From an uncultured Collinsella sp. (lineage in GTDB: Bacteria > Actinomycetota > Coriobacteriia > Coriobacteriales > Coriobacteriaceae): DNA of 25,877 nt. Under the pieces are notes generated by a model. That model saw nothing but the letters and a program-made list of their open reading frames with translations. It was not told the DNA's origin and did not search any database. The translations under genes were made by a program, and so were the position numbers. Numbering within the stretch: the stretch's first letter is position 1; every line of letters begins with the position of its first letter. Location of the stretch: the NCBI GenBank assembly GCA_900551195.1, contig URVD01000001.1, positions 1 through 25,877 of the forward strand, read 5' to 3'. This document shows, one piece after another, positions 7,510 to 15,060 of the stretch.

Positions 7510-8385
7510 TCAGCCAAAACGGCCCGTCAAATAATCCGCCGTGCGCGGATCAGTCGGATTCTTGAAGAGTTGCGCGGTGGGCGCGTGCTCCACCAGCTCA
7601 CCCAGCAAAAAGAACGCGACCGAATCGGAAATACGCGCGGCCTGCTGCATGTTGTGCGTCACGACCACGAGCGTGCAGGTCTCCTTGAGCTCGCAGGCCA
7701 GCTGCTCCACCACCAGCGTCGATACGGGGTCGAGCGCCGAGGTCGGTTCGTCCATCAGCAGAATGTCGGGCTGCACGGCCAGCGCACGGGCGATGCACAG
7801 ACGCTGCTGCTGGCCGCCCGAAAGACCCAGACCCGATTCTTTGAGCTTGTCCTTGACCTCGTCCCACAGGGCAGCGCGACGCAGGGAGTCCTCGACCAGC
7901 TCATCGAGCACGGCGCGGTCGCGCACACCCATACCGCGAGGACCGTAGGCGACGTTGTCGTAGATGCTCATGGGAAACGGGTTGGGGCGCTGAAACACCA
8001 TGCCCACGCGCTGGCGCAAACGGCAGATGTCGTAATCGCCCAGGATATCTTGACCATCGAGCGCAATCTTGCCCTCGATGCGGCAATCCTTGATGCCGTC
8101 GTTCATGCGGTTAAAGCAGCGCAGCAACGTGGACTTTCCGCAGCCCGAAGGCCCGATGAACGAGGTGATCTGCTTGTCGCGGATCTTGATATTCACGTCC
8201 TTGAGCGCATGGTGGTCGCCATAGAACAGGTCGAGGCCCTCGACATCGATGCGCGTCGGCGAGGCGGCAAGATCCTCTGCCGTGGGGCGAGTCGCATCCC
8301 CAACCTCGCGCTCATGCGCGGCCTCGGCCTGCGCTTCCATGAGTTCTTCAAGCTCCGTGGGCTCCACAGCCGCAGCAGCCTTCAT
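7510..8385 (-). CDS. pstB: Phosphate ABC transporter ATP-binding protein PstB
   Basis: This 291-residue ATPase powers high-affinity phosphate uptake with PstC/PstA and the binding protein PstS. It shows Walker [10 protein letters not shown] (78-86), the PstB-typical Q-loop QRPNPFPMS, signature LSGGQQQR (188-195), Walker [13 protein letters not shown] (208-219) and the switch His244 (VVTHN). Typical PstB is about 250 residues. Here a 45-residue Ala/Glu-rich N-terminal extension precedes the core. The start at 8385 has GGAGGT 7 bases upstream; an ATG five codons earlier has no ribosome site. No pstS, pstC, pstA or phoU is nearby: the gene upstream is a VanS-like kinase and the genes downstream are phoP and phoR. 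Confidence 0.95.
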   Translation of the reverse strand: MKAAAAVEPTELEELMEAQAEAAHEREVGDATRPTAEDLAASPTRIDVEGLDLFYGDHHALKDVNIKIRDKQITSFIGPSGCGKSTLLRCFNRMNDGIKDCRIEGKIALDGQDILGDYDICRLRQRVGMVFQRPNPFPMSIYDNVAYGPRGMGVRDRAVLDELVEDSLRRAALWDEVKDKLKESGLGLSGGQQQRLCIARALAVQPDILLMDEPTSALDPVSTLVVEQLACELKETCTLVVVTHNMQQAARISDSVAFFLLGELVEHAPTAQLFKNPTDPRTADYLTGRFG

Positions 8386-8440
8386 ACCGCACACCTCCAT
8401 ATCGATATCAATTCAGCAGTATCGATAGTAGGAATCGCGG

Positions 8441-8477
8441 CTCATACGCACGTGAGCACATTGTCAAGTGTTTGTAA
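8441..8477 (-). promoter_or_regulatory. Candidate pstB promoter with Pho-box-like repeats
   Basis: On the minus strand a perfect TTGACA (8462-8467) is followed after 15 bases by TATGAG (8441-8446). TTACAA (8472-8477) and TTGACA form an imperfect direct repeat with a 10-base period, similar to the TTnACA-type repeats bound by Gram-positive PhoP. The short spacer would suit an activator-dependent promoter. The region separates pstB from the VanS-like gene. Confidence 0.45.
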
Positions 8478-8488
8478 GGGCACGCAGG

Positions 8489-9727
8489 CTATGCGGCGGG
8501 CAGCCCGATGGTGAATATCGTGTGTTCGGGCGTCGATTCACATGCAACGGTACCGCCGTGTGCCGCGATGATCTCCTTGGCAATAGCAAGGCCCAAACCG
8601 GCACCACCGCGATTGGTCGCACGCGCCGCATCCAGGCGATAGAACTTCTCAAAGATCACCTTGAGCTTAGCCGCAGGGATAGGATCGCCCTGATTGATAA
8701 AGCGCACGCGCACGCCGCCATCGTCTTGGCGCCTGGCCTCAATCGTGATAGTCGAACCCTCATAGCTATAGGCGACGGCGTTTTTCATGATGTTGTTGAA
8801 CACGCGGGCCATCTTGTCGCCATCCACGAGCACCGTCAGGTCCTCGCGAATATCAACTTGGGCTTCCTTATGCTGCTCGTTGAGGATGGGATAGAACTCG
8901 TCAGCCACCTGAGCCAGCAGCAACCCCAGATCAACATAGCCGCGCGTGAGCACGATATCGTGGAAGTCAAAGCGCGTGATATCGAAGAACTCTTCGATGA
9001 GCGCATCGAGCCGGTGCGCCTTGTCGAGCGCCACGCCCGTAAAACGTGTGCGCTGCTCAACCGGCAGCTCAGGAGCCTCTTGCAGCAGCGAAAGATAGCC
9101 CACCACACTGGCAAGCGGGGTGCGTAGGTCATGTGCCAAGTACGTGACCAAATCGTCCTTGCGATGCGACTCGTCACGCAGAGCTTGCTGCACCTTGCGC
9201 TCACGGTCACGCACGCGGTTAAGGGCGCCCTCGACCTCCAAGAAGTCGCCGTCGATGTTATCCCAGGTGTCGGGGTGATCGATCAGGCGATCTTGAATAC
9301 GAGCGGCCAGCACACAATCGGCATGCTGCTCGCCCTGCTCGTAGCCATGGTAGTACAGGGCGCGGCCGCAAAAGAACAGCACGCACACGGCAAGCGCCAG
9401 CACAAAGCCAAGCATGTTGAATACAAAGCCGGCATCGAACAGCACCGGCCCTTCGATGCCGCCGAGCGCCATGGCGCCAATCGCCAACGTCATGGCCCAC
9501 GCGGCACCGCCAATCACCACGCAACGGCGCACGATTTCGAATCGATCGATCAGCAAAAAGCCGACAAGCAGCACCGCCAAGATTCCAGCGATGTTATCGA
9601 TGCCAATCAGCAGCAGGCTCAGCAAAAAGAGCAGCACCGTTGCAAGCGCGCGGTTGTCGACGACCGACCTCACGTATTCAAAGAGTCGATCGGGCACCTC
9701 GAATGCCTGCCTATCGTCTTTTGTCAT
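8489..9727 (-). CDS. VanS-like sensor histidine kinase
   Basis: This 412-residue kinase has a membrane region of about four hydrophobic helices (roughly 27-60, 69-90 and 103-122) with very short external loops, so it has almost no extracytoplasmic sensor domain. A coiled linker follows, then H-box YLAHDLRTPLASVVGYLSLL with His199, an N-box (NNIMKNAVAYS) and G2 GGAGLGLAIAKEI. The H-box wording is typical of VanS-type kinases. The ATG at 9727 is preferred because GGGG lies 8 bases upstream; a GTG two codons earlier is too close to it. It follows its regulator by 25 bases. Lack of vanHAX nearby argues against a classical glycopeptide-resistance cluster. Confidence 0.85.
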   Translation of the reverse strand: MTKDDRQAFEVPDRLFEYVRSVVDNRALATVLLFLLSLLLIGIDNIAGILAVLLVGFLLIDRFEIVRRCVVIGGAAWAMTLAIGAMALGGIEGPVLFDAGFVFNMLGFVLALAVCVLFFCGRALYYHGYEQGEQHADCVLAARIQDRLIDHPDTWDNIDGDFLEVEGALNRVRDRERKVQQALRDESHRKDDLVTYLAHDLRTPLASVVGYLSLLQEAPELPVEQRTRFTGVALDKAHRLDALIEEFFDITRFDFHDIVLTRGYVDLGLLLAQVADEFYPILNEQHKEAQVDIREDLTVLVDGDKMARVFNNIMKNAVAYSYEGSTITIEARRQDDGGVRVRFINQGDPIPAAKLKVIFEKFYRLDAARATNRGGAGLGLAIAKEIIAAHGGTVACESTPEHTIFTIGLPAA

Positions 9728-9752
9728 ATCCACTTCCCCACCATTAAAGGCG

Positions 9753-10448
9753 TTATTCGATTATGTAGCCGACGCCCCAGACGTTTTTGATAAAGCGCGG
9801 CTTTTGAGCGTCGTCACCGATCTTTTCGCGCAGGTGGCGAATGTGCACCATCACCGTATTGTTGGAGCCGGGCATAAAATCCTCGTTCCACACCGCGCGG
9901 AACAGGTCCTCCACGGGCACTACGCTGCCGCGATGCTCGACCAGATACAGCAAGATGGAATACTCGATGGGCGTGAGGCGCACCGGCGCACCGTCCACCA
10001 TTACGGAACGAGCATCGCGGTTGATCTCCAGGCCGTCGAGCTGGATGGTCGGCGACTCGGCCACCTGCGCGCGGCTACCGTAGCTGGTGTAGCGACGAAG
10101 CTGAGCATGCACGCGCGCGATGAGCTCCAGCGGACGGAACGGCTTAACCACGTAATCGTCCGCGCCAAGCGAAAGGCCCTCGATCTTGTCTTGCTGGGCA
10201 TCGCGCGCCGTCAGCATGATCACGGGATAGGTATGGCTGGAACGGATCGTACGCAGTAGCTCAAAGCCATCGATATCGGGCAGCATGACATCCAACAGTG
10301 CCAGATCGAACTCCTGCTCCAGGATTGCCTTGGCAGCATCGGCCCCGCTATAGGCAATCTGGACATCAAAGCCCTCTTTTGTAAGGTAGATACCAACCAA
10401 GTCGGCGATGGCCTTCTCGTCATCAACTACCAAAATGCGCTCGTTCAT
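9753..10448 (-). CDS. VanR-like OmpR-family response regulator
   Basis: This 231-residue regulator has a receiver domain with Asp9/Asp10, phospho-acceptor Asp53 (LALLDVMLPD), Thr80 and Lys102 (VVKPFRPLELIARV), and a C-terminal winged helix ending GVGYIIE. The stretch from TYPVIMLTARD to VKPFRPLELIARVHAQLRRY is close to VanR of enterococci. GAGGAG lies 5 bases before the ATG. It is transcribed with its VanS-like kinase and divergently from the D,D-carboxypeptidase gene across about 200 bp. Control of that enzyme and of its own operon is the simplest reading, but this is inferred from position. Confidence 0.88.
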   Translation of the reverse strand: MNERILVVDDEKAIADLVGIYLTKEGFDVQIAYSGADAAKAILEQEFDLALLDVMLPDIDGFELLRTIRSSHTYPVIMLTARDAQQDKIEGLSLGADDYVVKPFRPLELIARVHAQLRRYTSYGSRAQVAESPTIQLDGLEINRDARSVMVDGAPVRLTPIEYSILLYLVEHRGSVVPVEDLFRAVWNEDFMPGSNNTVMVHIRHLREKIGDDAQKPRFIKNVWGVGYIIE

Positions 10449-10468
10449 GCGTGCTCCTCTCGCGCTCC

Positions 10469-10529
10469 ATTATGCCCGAGGCGACGCACGCCACACACAA
10501 CAAGCGTGGGTGATTAAGTCGGCCTTAAG
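10469..10529 (-). promoter_or_regulatory. Candidate promoter and operator of the VanRS-like operon
   Basis: A CATAAT -10-like hexamer on the minus strand (10469-10474) lies about 20 bases before the regulator's start; the matching -35 (about 10492-10497) is weak. Just upstream, TTAAG occurs twice in direct repeat with an 11-base period (10514-10518 and 10525-10529), the spacing expected for an OmpR-family dimer. A weak -35 flanked by such repeats fits autoactivation. Confidence 0.35.
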
Positions 10530-10600
10530 CACCCTTGTGCCCGTTCGGGCGCGGATGTGGGCCACGCACGCACGCGATGATCGCCGACGCCGGCAAACGA

Positions 10601-10606
10601 TATACT
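10601..10606 (+). promoter_or_regulatory. -10 box of the D,D-carboxypeptidase gene
   Basis: A TATACT hexamer on the plus strand 39 bases before the chosen GTG start. No convincing -35 is present at 17 bases, which would fit dependence on an activator such as the divergent VanR-like regulator. Its position also rules out the upstream ATG codons of the same frame as real starts. Confidence 0.5.
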
Positions 10607-10645
10607 CTAGTTCCAGAAGAGACCATCCCGTCGAAAGCGAAATCC

Positions 10646-11986
10646 GTGAAGTCCCTCACCTCTTTTGCAAAGCGCTCAGCCCAGCTTGCCGCCGGCTTTG
10701 TCTGCGCTATCGCCCTTGCCGCTGGCGCGCCCACCGTCGCCGGCGCCCAAGTGCTCACGACCGACAATGTTTGCGGCAAAACCGCCGATGCGCGCGGCAT
10801 CACGGCCGAAAACCTGCCCGATATCGATGCGACCAATGCCCTCGTCATGGGCAAAGACGGCACCGTCTACTATGCCCGCGGCGCCGATGAGCAGGTCAAG
10901 ATTGCCTCGATCACCAAGGTCATGACCGCAATCCTAACCGTCGAGAATTGCAAGATGGACGAGAAGGTCACGGTGAGCAACGCCGCAGCCACCGTGGGCA
11001 ATTCAACAGCCGGCCTACTCGAAGGCGACGAGCTCACCGTGGAGCAGGCACTGCGCGGCCTGATGATTCCCTCGGGCAACGACGCCGCCATCGTGCTCGC
11101 CGAATATGTGGGCAAGAAGATCGACCCTAAGACCAAAGACGCCGAGGCAACATTTGTGAAAGCCATGAACGAGCGCGCTAAGAAGCTCGGTTGCACCGGC
11201 ACGCTTTTTGAAAACCCGCATGGTCTGGACTTTGATGAGTGGGCTGGCGATATGCACTCAACCGCACACGACGTAGCGCTGATGATGCAGGAGGCCATGA
11301 AAAACGACACGATCCGCGAGGTCGTAGCGAGCGAGGATTCCTGGATCGAGGTCACGGGCGCCGACGGCACCGACCATTCGCATTCCATGGACACGCATAA
11401 CTATTTGCTAGGCCAAGATGGCAACATCGGTGGCAAGACCGGCACCACCGATGATGCAGGCTATTGCTTTACGGGTGCCTACAACCGCGATGGCGACGAG
11501 ATCTACACCGTCGTTTTGAACTCCACCACCACCGACCAGCGCTTTACCGATACCGCAACCCTTGCCAATTGGTACTACGGTCACAAGGTGACGGTCGCAA
11601 TCGCCAACACGCAGGAAAAGACCGCCAACGGCAACCCGCTTATGGCGCGCATTGGCCAAACCGACTGGACGGATAAGACGATCGACGCCACGCTCGCCGA
11701 TCCTACGGCGCAAGCGACCGTGTTTTCCCTTGCCGGCGAGGTGACCGAAAAGGTTAGCTACGACGATCTTTCGGGCACGGTGCATGTGGGCGACAAGGTG
11801 GGCAGCGTTACGCTCAAGCAGGATGGCACCAAGATCGCCGTCATGGACCTGGTTGCCGACGAGGAAGGCGCAGGGCCGAATCCCATTGAATGGCTGCTCG
11901 TGAAGCTCGATCGCTTGGGCCGTCGCATCGACAACCGCCCACTCACGGCAGAAAGCGAGACCGTCGCCAAGGCGCCCGAGGTGTAG
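10646..11986 (+). CDS. Secreted D-alanyl-D-alanine carboxypeptidase (DacA/PBP5 family, S11)
   Basis: This 446-residue penicillin-binding protein trims the terminal D-Ala from peptidoglycan pentapeptides outside the membrane. The start is the GTG at 10646, because the encoded N-terminus is then a proper signal peptide (VKSLTSFAKRS, a hydrophobic core, cleavage near VAGA-Q). Upstream in-frame ATGs lie before the -10 box. The S11 catalytic motifs are present: SITK at 88-91 (nucleophile Ser88), SGN at 143-145 and KTGTT from 264. A PBP5-like C-terminal beta domain follows, then a possible amphipathic anchor (NPIEWLLVKLDRLGRRI). It is divergent from the VanRS-like operon and followed by a strong terminator, so it is monocistronic. 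Confidence 0.92.
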   Translation: MKSLTSFAKRSAQLAAGFVCAIALAAGAPTVAGAQVLTTDNVCGKTADARGITAENLPDIDATNALVMGKDGTVYYARGADEQVKIASITKVMTAILTVENCKMDEKVTVSNAAATVGNSTAGLLEGDELTVEQALRGLMIPSGNDAAIVLAEYVGKKIDPKTKDAEATFVKAMNERAKKLGCTGTLFENPHGLDFDEWAGDMHSTAHDVALMMQEAMKNDTIREVVASEDSWIEVTGADGTDHSHSMDTHNYLLGQDGNIGGKTGTTDDAGYCFTGAYNRDGDEIYTVVLNSTTTDQRFTDTATLANWYYGHKVTVAIANTQEKTANGNPLMARIGQTDWTDKTIDATLADPTAQATVFSLAGEVTEKVSYDDLSGTVHVGDKVGSVTLKQDGTKIAVMDLVADEEGAGPNPIEWLLVKLDRLGRRIDNRPLTAESETVAKAPEV

Positions 11987-12010
11987 GGCGCAAGAATAAT
12001 AAGTCCACTG

Positions 12011-12044
12011 AAAGGAGGCGTCCGAAAGGATGCCTCCTTTTTTT
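12011..12044 (+). terminator. Terminator of the carboxypeptidase gene
   Basis: AAAGGAGGCGTCC and GGATGCCTCCTTT form a stem with a GAAA tetraloop, followed by a T-run on the plus strand. It lies 25 bases after the stop codon. Confidence 0.93.
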
Positions 12045-12046
12045 GA

Positions 12047-12067
12047 GGGTTCGAATCCCCAGCCGCC
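12047..12067 (+). pseudogene. Orphan tRNA 3'-end fragment (T-arm plus broken acceptor)
   Basis: The plus strand carries a T-arm-like GGGTTCGAATCCC followed by CAGCCGCCA, with no D-arm or anticodon arm before it; the carboxypeptidase terminator ends just upstream. It matches the 3' end of the neighbouring tRNA-Ser over GGTTCGAATCCCCAGC and would equal it with a 4-base deletion in the acceptor strand. It faces tRNA-Ser across a shared terminator. Confidence 0.6.
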
Positions 12068-12078
12068 ATTCTTGATAA

Positions 12079-12104
12079 TAAAAAGGGCCCTAAATGGGAC
12101 CCTT
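12079..12104 (-). terminator. Terminator of tRNA-Ser
   Basis: On the minus strand AAGGGTCCC / GGGCCCTT pairs around ATTTA with one internal mismatch and runs into TTTATT. It sits 15 bases after the tRNA CCA end. Confidence 0.85.
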
Positions 12105-12118
12105 CTTCAAATTCGTAC

Positions 12119-12209
12119 TGGCGGAGAGCTGGGGATTCGAACCCCAGATGCCCTTTTGGGGCATACTCGCTTAGCAGGCGAGCACCTTCGGCCTCTCGGT
12201 CAGCTCTCC
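12119..12209 (-). tRNA. tRNA-Ser (GCT anticodon)
   Basis: This 91-nt class II tRNA has acceptor GGAGAGC/GCTCTCC, discriminator G and an encoded CCA. The anticodon loop CTGCTAA reads AGC/AGU serine codons, the long variable arm is built on TGCCCCaaaaGGGCA, and the T-arm is GGGGTTCGAATCCCC. Confidence 0.96.
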
Positions 12210-12223
12210 GTAACAGCCGTTCT

Positions 12224-12252
12224 ATAGTAACCAAACAGCCAAGGATGAGCAA
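12224..12252 (-). promoter_or_regulatory. Promoter of tRNA-Ser
   Basis: TTGCTC (12247-12252) and TACTAT (12224-12229) on the minus strand are separated by 17 bases. Transcription would start about 8 bases before the mature tRNA 5' end. Confidence 0.65.
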
Positions 12253-12301
12253 GAGGAAATTTTCTAATTGCCTAGCAGCCTTTCCTTCTTGAAAGCTTCG
12301 C

Positions 12302-14743
12302 CTACCCCAGCGAGCGGTTGAGGGAGCCGAGCTCGTCGTTGCCCATGGTGCGCCACATTTGGAAGATACAACCGCGCGCCAGGAAAAAGAAACCGTTGTC
12401 GACCAGTTGCACAGCGGCATCTGCCAGCTGATTCGTCACGGCGGACACTGGCGGCAGCTCTAGTCCAGCCTTGTGGATGGTCTCGACCGCTTCCTCGAAC
12501 GTCGGAGGCCCGCTGACGCCCATCTCGTTCATAAGGCCCTGCATTTCTTCCAGCGCGCTGCTGCCCGACTCCTCGCCGCGCGGCACCAGACGGTAACAAG
12601 CCAGCGCCAGGTCGAGCTGATCGCAATTCCAATAGGCAAACGCCAAGCGATAGAACAGGTAGCCGATTGCAGAACGATCGCTGGCAATACGTAGGCCGTG
12701 GCGCGCCACCTCGATAATCTCGTCAAAGCGCTCCAGACGCGCAAGCACGTTGATGAGCGCAAAGTGCGACTGCATGGACGAGCGCGCCAGATCGTAAAGA
12801 TGGCGCACCTCGGGCAGTGCTCGTTCAAAGTCCTCTTGCTCGGCGTAAAAGCTGCAGATCTCGTGCTGGGCAAAGTACAGCGCATCGGGCGCACGAAGGA
12901 TTCGCACAGAGCGGTCTTCTTCCAACACCGGTAGCACCATGCGCACCAGCTGGTTATCGCAAAACTGCGTTTGAACCGGACCTGTCGCCAAAAGCTCGGC
13001 GACGGCGCACTTAGCCTCCAACTCCTCAACAAGACGGGAAAAGCCTTCAAAAGCACCTGTACGGTCGACTTTTGCCTGCTCGCGCAATTCAACAACACGG
13101 GCCACGTATGGGTCGTCGTCCTCTTCCATGACCTCCAGCTCGTCAGCCGTATCGGCAAGCAGCAGATCGCGCAGCGCCGGCGGCAGCATGCGATGGTCAT
13201 CACGCGGACGAGCATGAACCTCCGCAGGTTCAATCGTCTCCGGAGCGGTTGACTCATATGCCTCAAGCACACGCTTGCACGGCATATCGTCCATGTCCAT
13301 GCTCTCAAGATCCTTGGCGACAGGCACGCAATCGGCCAGATAGGCCGCGCGCCCAAAGAAATACGTTGCGGCAACGCGCTCGCCCTGCTCACTGTCGGGA
13401 GCAGCAATCTGCACATAGCAGCGCGTGATGCAGGTGCCCGCGGCAAAACACGCTGCCGCAAGCGTGAGTGCCACGCGCGCATCGTGCTCCGCGGCCCAGA
13501 TCGCACGCGCGTCCTCGTCCAACTCGCGCCAGGCGTCATCTTGAGCGTCGTATTCACGTTGCGGCATGGCATCAACGACAGACTGCCCAAACCGAACGAG
13601 CATAATCCCCTCGACAACGTTTACTCGATAGGTATAGTCGAGCCTTGTGACCACGTTGAGCGCTTCTACAATACGCGCGAAGCGGGTACGCACATCCCAC
13701 TCACCGCCCGGCTGGCAAGCCACCGTACCCGGTTTGCCCCACGGGTTATCGCTCGAGGCCGTATCAAGCAGTCGGGGAACATCGTTGGTCGTCTTGGCGA
13801 TATGCCACGCATCAAAGAGCGCGCAGCCCTCAAGGCTCGGCGAGGATGCCGCAGGGACCAATCCGGCCCCGATGTGCTCAAGGATGCCGGAGAGACGGTT
13901 AAGACGGCACTCGATGGCAAGCAGCATGTCAATCTCGTCCCGGTCCAGCAGGCTGCGATCAAAATTGAGATAGAAAAGCTTTGAGCGATCGATGCGAGCC
14001 AGGCTCATCTCGGACTTAGCGGCGATGGTGCGCAAGCGAGGCAAGTCAATTTCACTCATAAGGGCGGCGGCATAGCGCTCGATACCGCTCGGATTCTCGG
14101 CATGGTCAACGCGGTAGAGCAGCGTCTCGATAGCGTCAGGTAGCGGTGTCGTGTTAAAGCCCAAAAACACCTCGACCGGCTCGGGCAACTTTACGAGCTT
14201 GATCTTGTCGACAACGTTTTGCATACCCTCGTCGAGTCCGTCGGCGTCCGCCGTGCTCGCAATGGTATTTTCGGAGTCAGCGAATATCACGTAGCGCAGG
14301 AACATCGATGCCATGAACTCACCGTAAGGAAGGGAGCGGGTCGAATTCCATGTCTCGTGATCGGACTGTTCGCGCATGGGACCTTCGGGAGAGCCGACGG
14401 TTCGCGCGCACGCGCGCATCGTGCCGTTGGCTCCCCTCACCATAATCTCACCAATACCGGAGTCCGACTCGTCAAGGACCAGTTCCATGTCGGGATCGTT
14501 GGGCAGCGGAGCCTCGCTGACGGGGCGGTCCACCTTGTACACCTCACCCGAAACGCTTACGTAGCCCAAAAGCGACACATGGCTTTTGCCAACGAATTCG
14601 ACGACATAACAAGATTCATGCTGATCCTCGCCAAAGAGTTTCCAGACCACGCCATATGAGCGTCCCGCAGGCTGCTCGGGCATCGCCGGAAAGCGCTTCT
14701 TGGGATCGAGAAACCTGAGCTTGTATGTCGGACGCTCTGCCAC
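12302..14743 (-). CDS. Large uncharacterised protein with TPR-like C-terminus
   Basis: This 813-residue protein is one I do not recognise as a whole. It is soluble, with no signal peptide or membrane helix, and acidic. The N-terminal 100 residues look like a small beta-rich domain (SYGVVWKLFGEDQHESCYVV, then VSLLGYVSVSGEVYKVDRP). The middle 400 residues have no motif I can name. From about 640 to 760 there are three helix-turn-helix repeats of TPR type: ALYFAQHEICSFYAEQEDFE, SHFALINVLARLERFDEIIE and AIGYLFYRLAFAYWNCDQLD. The GTG start follows AGGGTG at 8-9 bases, and no better ATG is near. It is a single gene bracketed by tRNA-Arg and tRNA-Ser. A scaffold or protein-interaction role is possible but unsupported beyond the repeats. 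Confidence 0.8.
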   Translation of the reverse strand: MAERPTYKLRFLDPKKRFPAMPEQPAGRSYGVVWKLFGEDQHESCYVVEFVGKSHVSLLGYVSVSGEVYKVDRPVSEAPLPNDPDMELVLDESDSGIGEIMVRGANGTMRACARTVGSPEGPMREQSDHETWNSTRSLPYGEFMASMFLRYVIFADSENTIASTADADGLDEGMQNVVDKIKLVKLPEPVEVFLGFNTTPLPDAIETLLYRVDHAENPSGIERYAAALMSEIDLPRLRTIAAKSEMSLARIDRSKLFYLNFDRSLLDRDEIDMLLAIECRLNRLSGILEHIGAGLVPAASSPSLEGCALFDAWHIAKTTNDVPRLLDTASSDNPWGKPGTVACQPGGEWDVRTRFARIVEALNVVTRLDYTYRVNVVEGIMLVRFGQSVVDAMPQREYDAQDDAWRELDEDARAIWAAEHDARVALTLAAACFAAGTCITRCYVQIAAPDSEQGERVAATYFFGRAAYLADCVPVAKDLESMDMDDMPCKRVLEAYESTAPETIEPAEVHARPRDDHRMLPPALRDLLLADTADELEVMEEDDDPYVARVVELREQAKVDRTGAFEGFSRLVEELEAKCAVAELLATGPVQTQFCDNQLVRMVLPVLEEDRSVRILRAPDALYFAQHEICSFYAEQEDFERALPEVRHLYDLARSSMQSHFALINVLARLERFDEIIEVARHGLRIASDRSAIGYLFYRLAFAYWNCDQLDLALACYRLVPRGEESGSSALEEMQGLMNEMGVSGPPTFEEAVETIHKAGLELPPVSAVTNQLADAAVQLVDNGFFFLARGCIFQMWRTMGNDELGSLNRSLG

Positions 14744-14780
14744 GGAATATCACCCTGATCGGTCGCTTGAAGAAGGAGTG

Positions 14781-14799
14781 GTCGCGAATAAGTCGCGAC
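14781..14799. repeat. Small inverted repeat upstream of the unknown gene
   Basis: A perfect 7-bp stem GTCGCGA / TCGCGAC with an ATAAG loop lies 38 bases before the GTG of the 813-residue gene. A second hairpin (TCGTCC-cttt-GGACGA, 14834-14849) follows. Either could lie in the gene's leader; no T-run follows them. Confidence 0.4.
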
Positions 14800-14865
14800 A
14801 TCTACTCGGAATCTTACACGAGTCGACAGGAAATCGTCCCTTTGGACGAAAGCACTCAAGCTGGC

Positions 14866-14897
14866 GCAAAAGAAAAGCCCCCGTTGCCGGGAGCTTT
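14866..14897 (-). terminator. Terminator of tRNA-Arg
   Basis: On the minus strand AAAGCTCCCG / CGGGGGCTTT pairs around GCAA and continues into TTTTCTTTT. It begins 10 bases after the tRNA CCA end. Confidence 0.9.
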
Positions 14898-14906
14898 AAT
14901 CTCAAA

Positions 14907-14983
14907 TGGTGCGGCGTATAGGATTCGAACCTATGACGTTCTGATTCGTAGTCAGACCCTCTATCCAGCTGAGGTAACGCCGC
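14907..14983 (-). tRNA. tRNA-Arg (ACG anticodon)
   Basis: This 77-nt tRNA has acceptor GCGGCGT/ACGCCGC, discriminator A and an encoded CCA. The anticodon stem-loop TCTGA-CTACGAA-TCAGA gives anticodon ACG, whose A is normally deaminated to inosine to read CGU/CGC/CGA. The T-arm TAGGTTCGAATCCTA is canonical. Confidence 0.97.
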
Positions 14984-14995
14984 AGCGCAAAACAT

Positions 14996-15024
14996 ATAAA
15001 ACCACTTTAGCTTATTGGAGTCAA
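14996..15024 (-). promoter_or_regulatory. Promoter of tRNA-Arg
   Basis: TTGACT (15019-15024) on the minus strand is followed after 17-18 bases by an A+T-rich TTTTATA block at the -10 position. It ends about 12 bases before the tRNA 5' end. Confidence 0.65.
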
Positions 15025-15060
15025 GCACAATTTCAAACTTTTTTGTGGAACGCAGTTTTG

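Noticed and set aside
6033..7565. Plus-strand open frame of 510 codons opposite phoR and phoP
   Set aside because: It is an antisense shadow of the two-component genes with no ribosome site or domain.
10535..10645. Upstream ATG starts for the carboxypeptidase
   Set aside because: They lie before the TATACT -10 box and would put 37 residues ahead of a clear signal peptide; the GTG at 10646 gives the proper N-terminus.
8489..11986. Classical vancomycin-resistance gene cluster
   Set aside because: There is no vanH, D-Ala-D-Lac ligase or vanX; the VanRS resemblance and a housekeeping-type carboxypeptidase do not show resistance.
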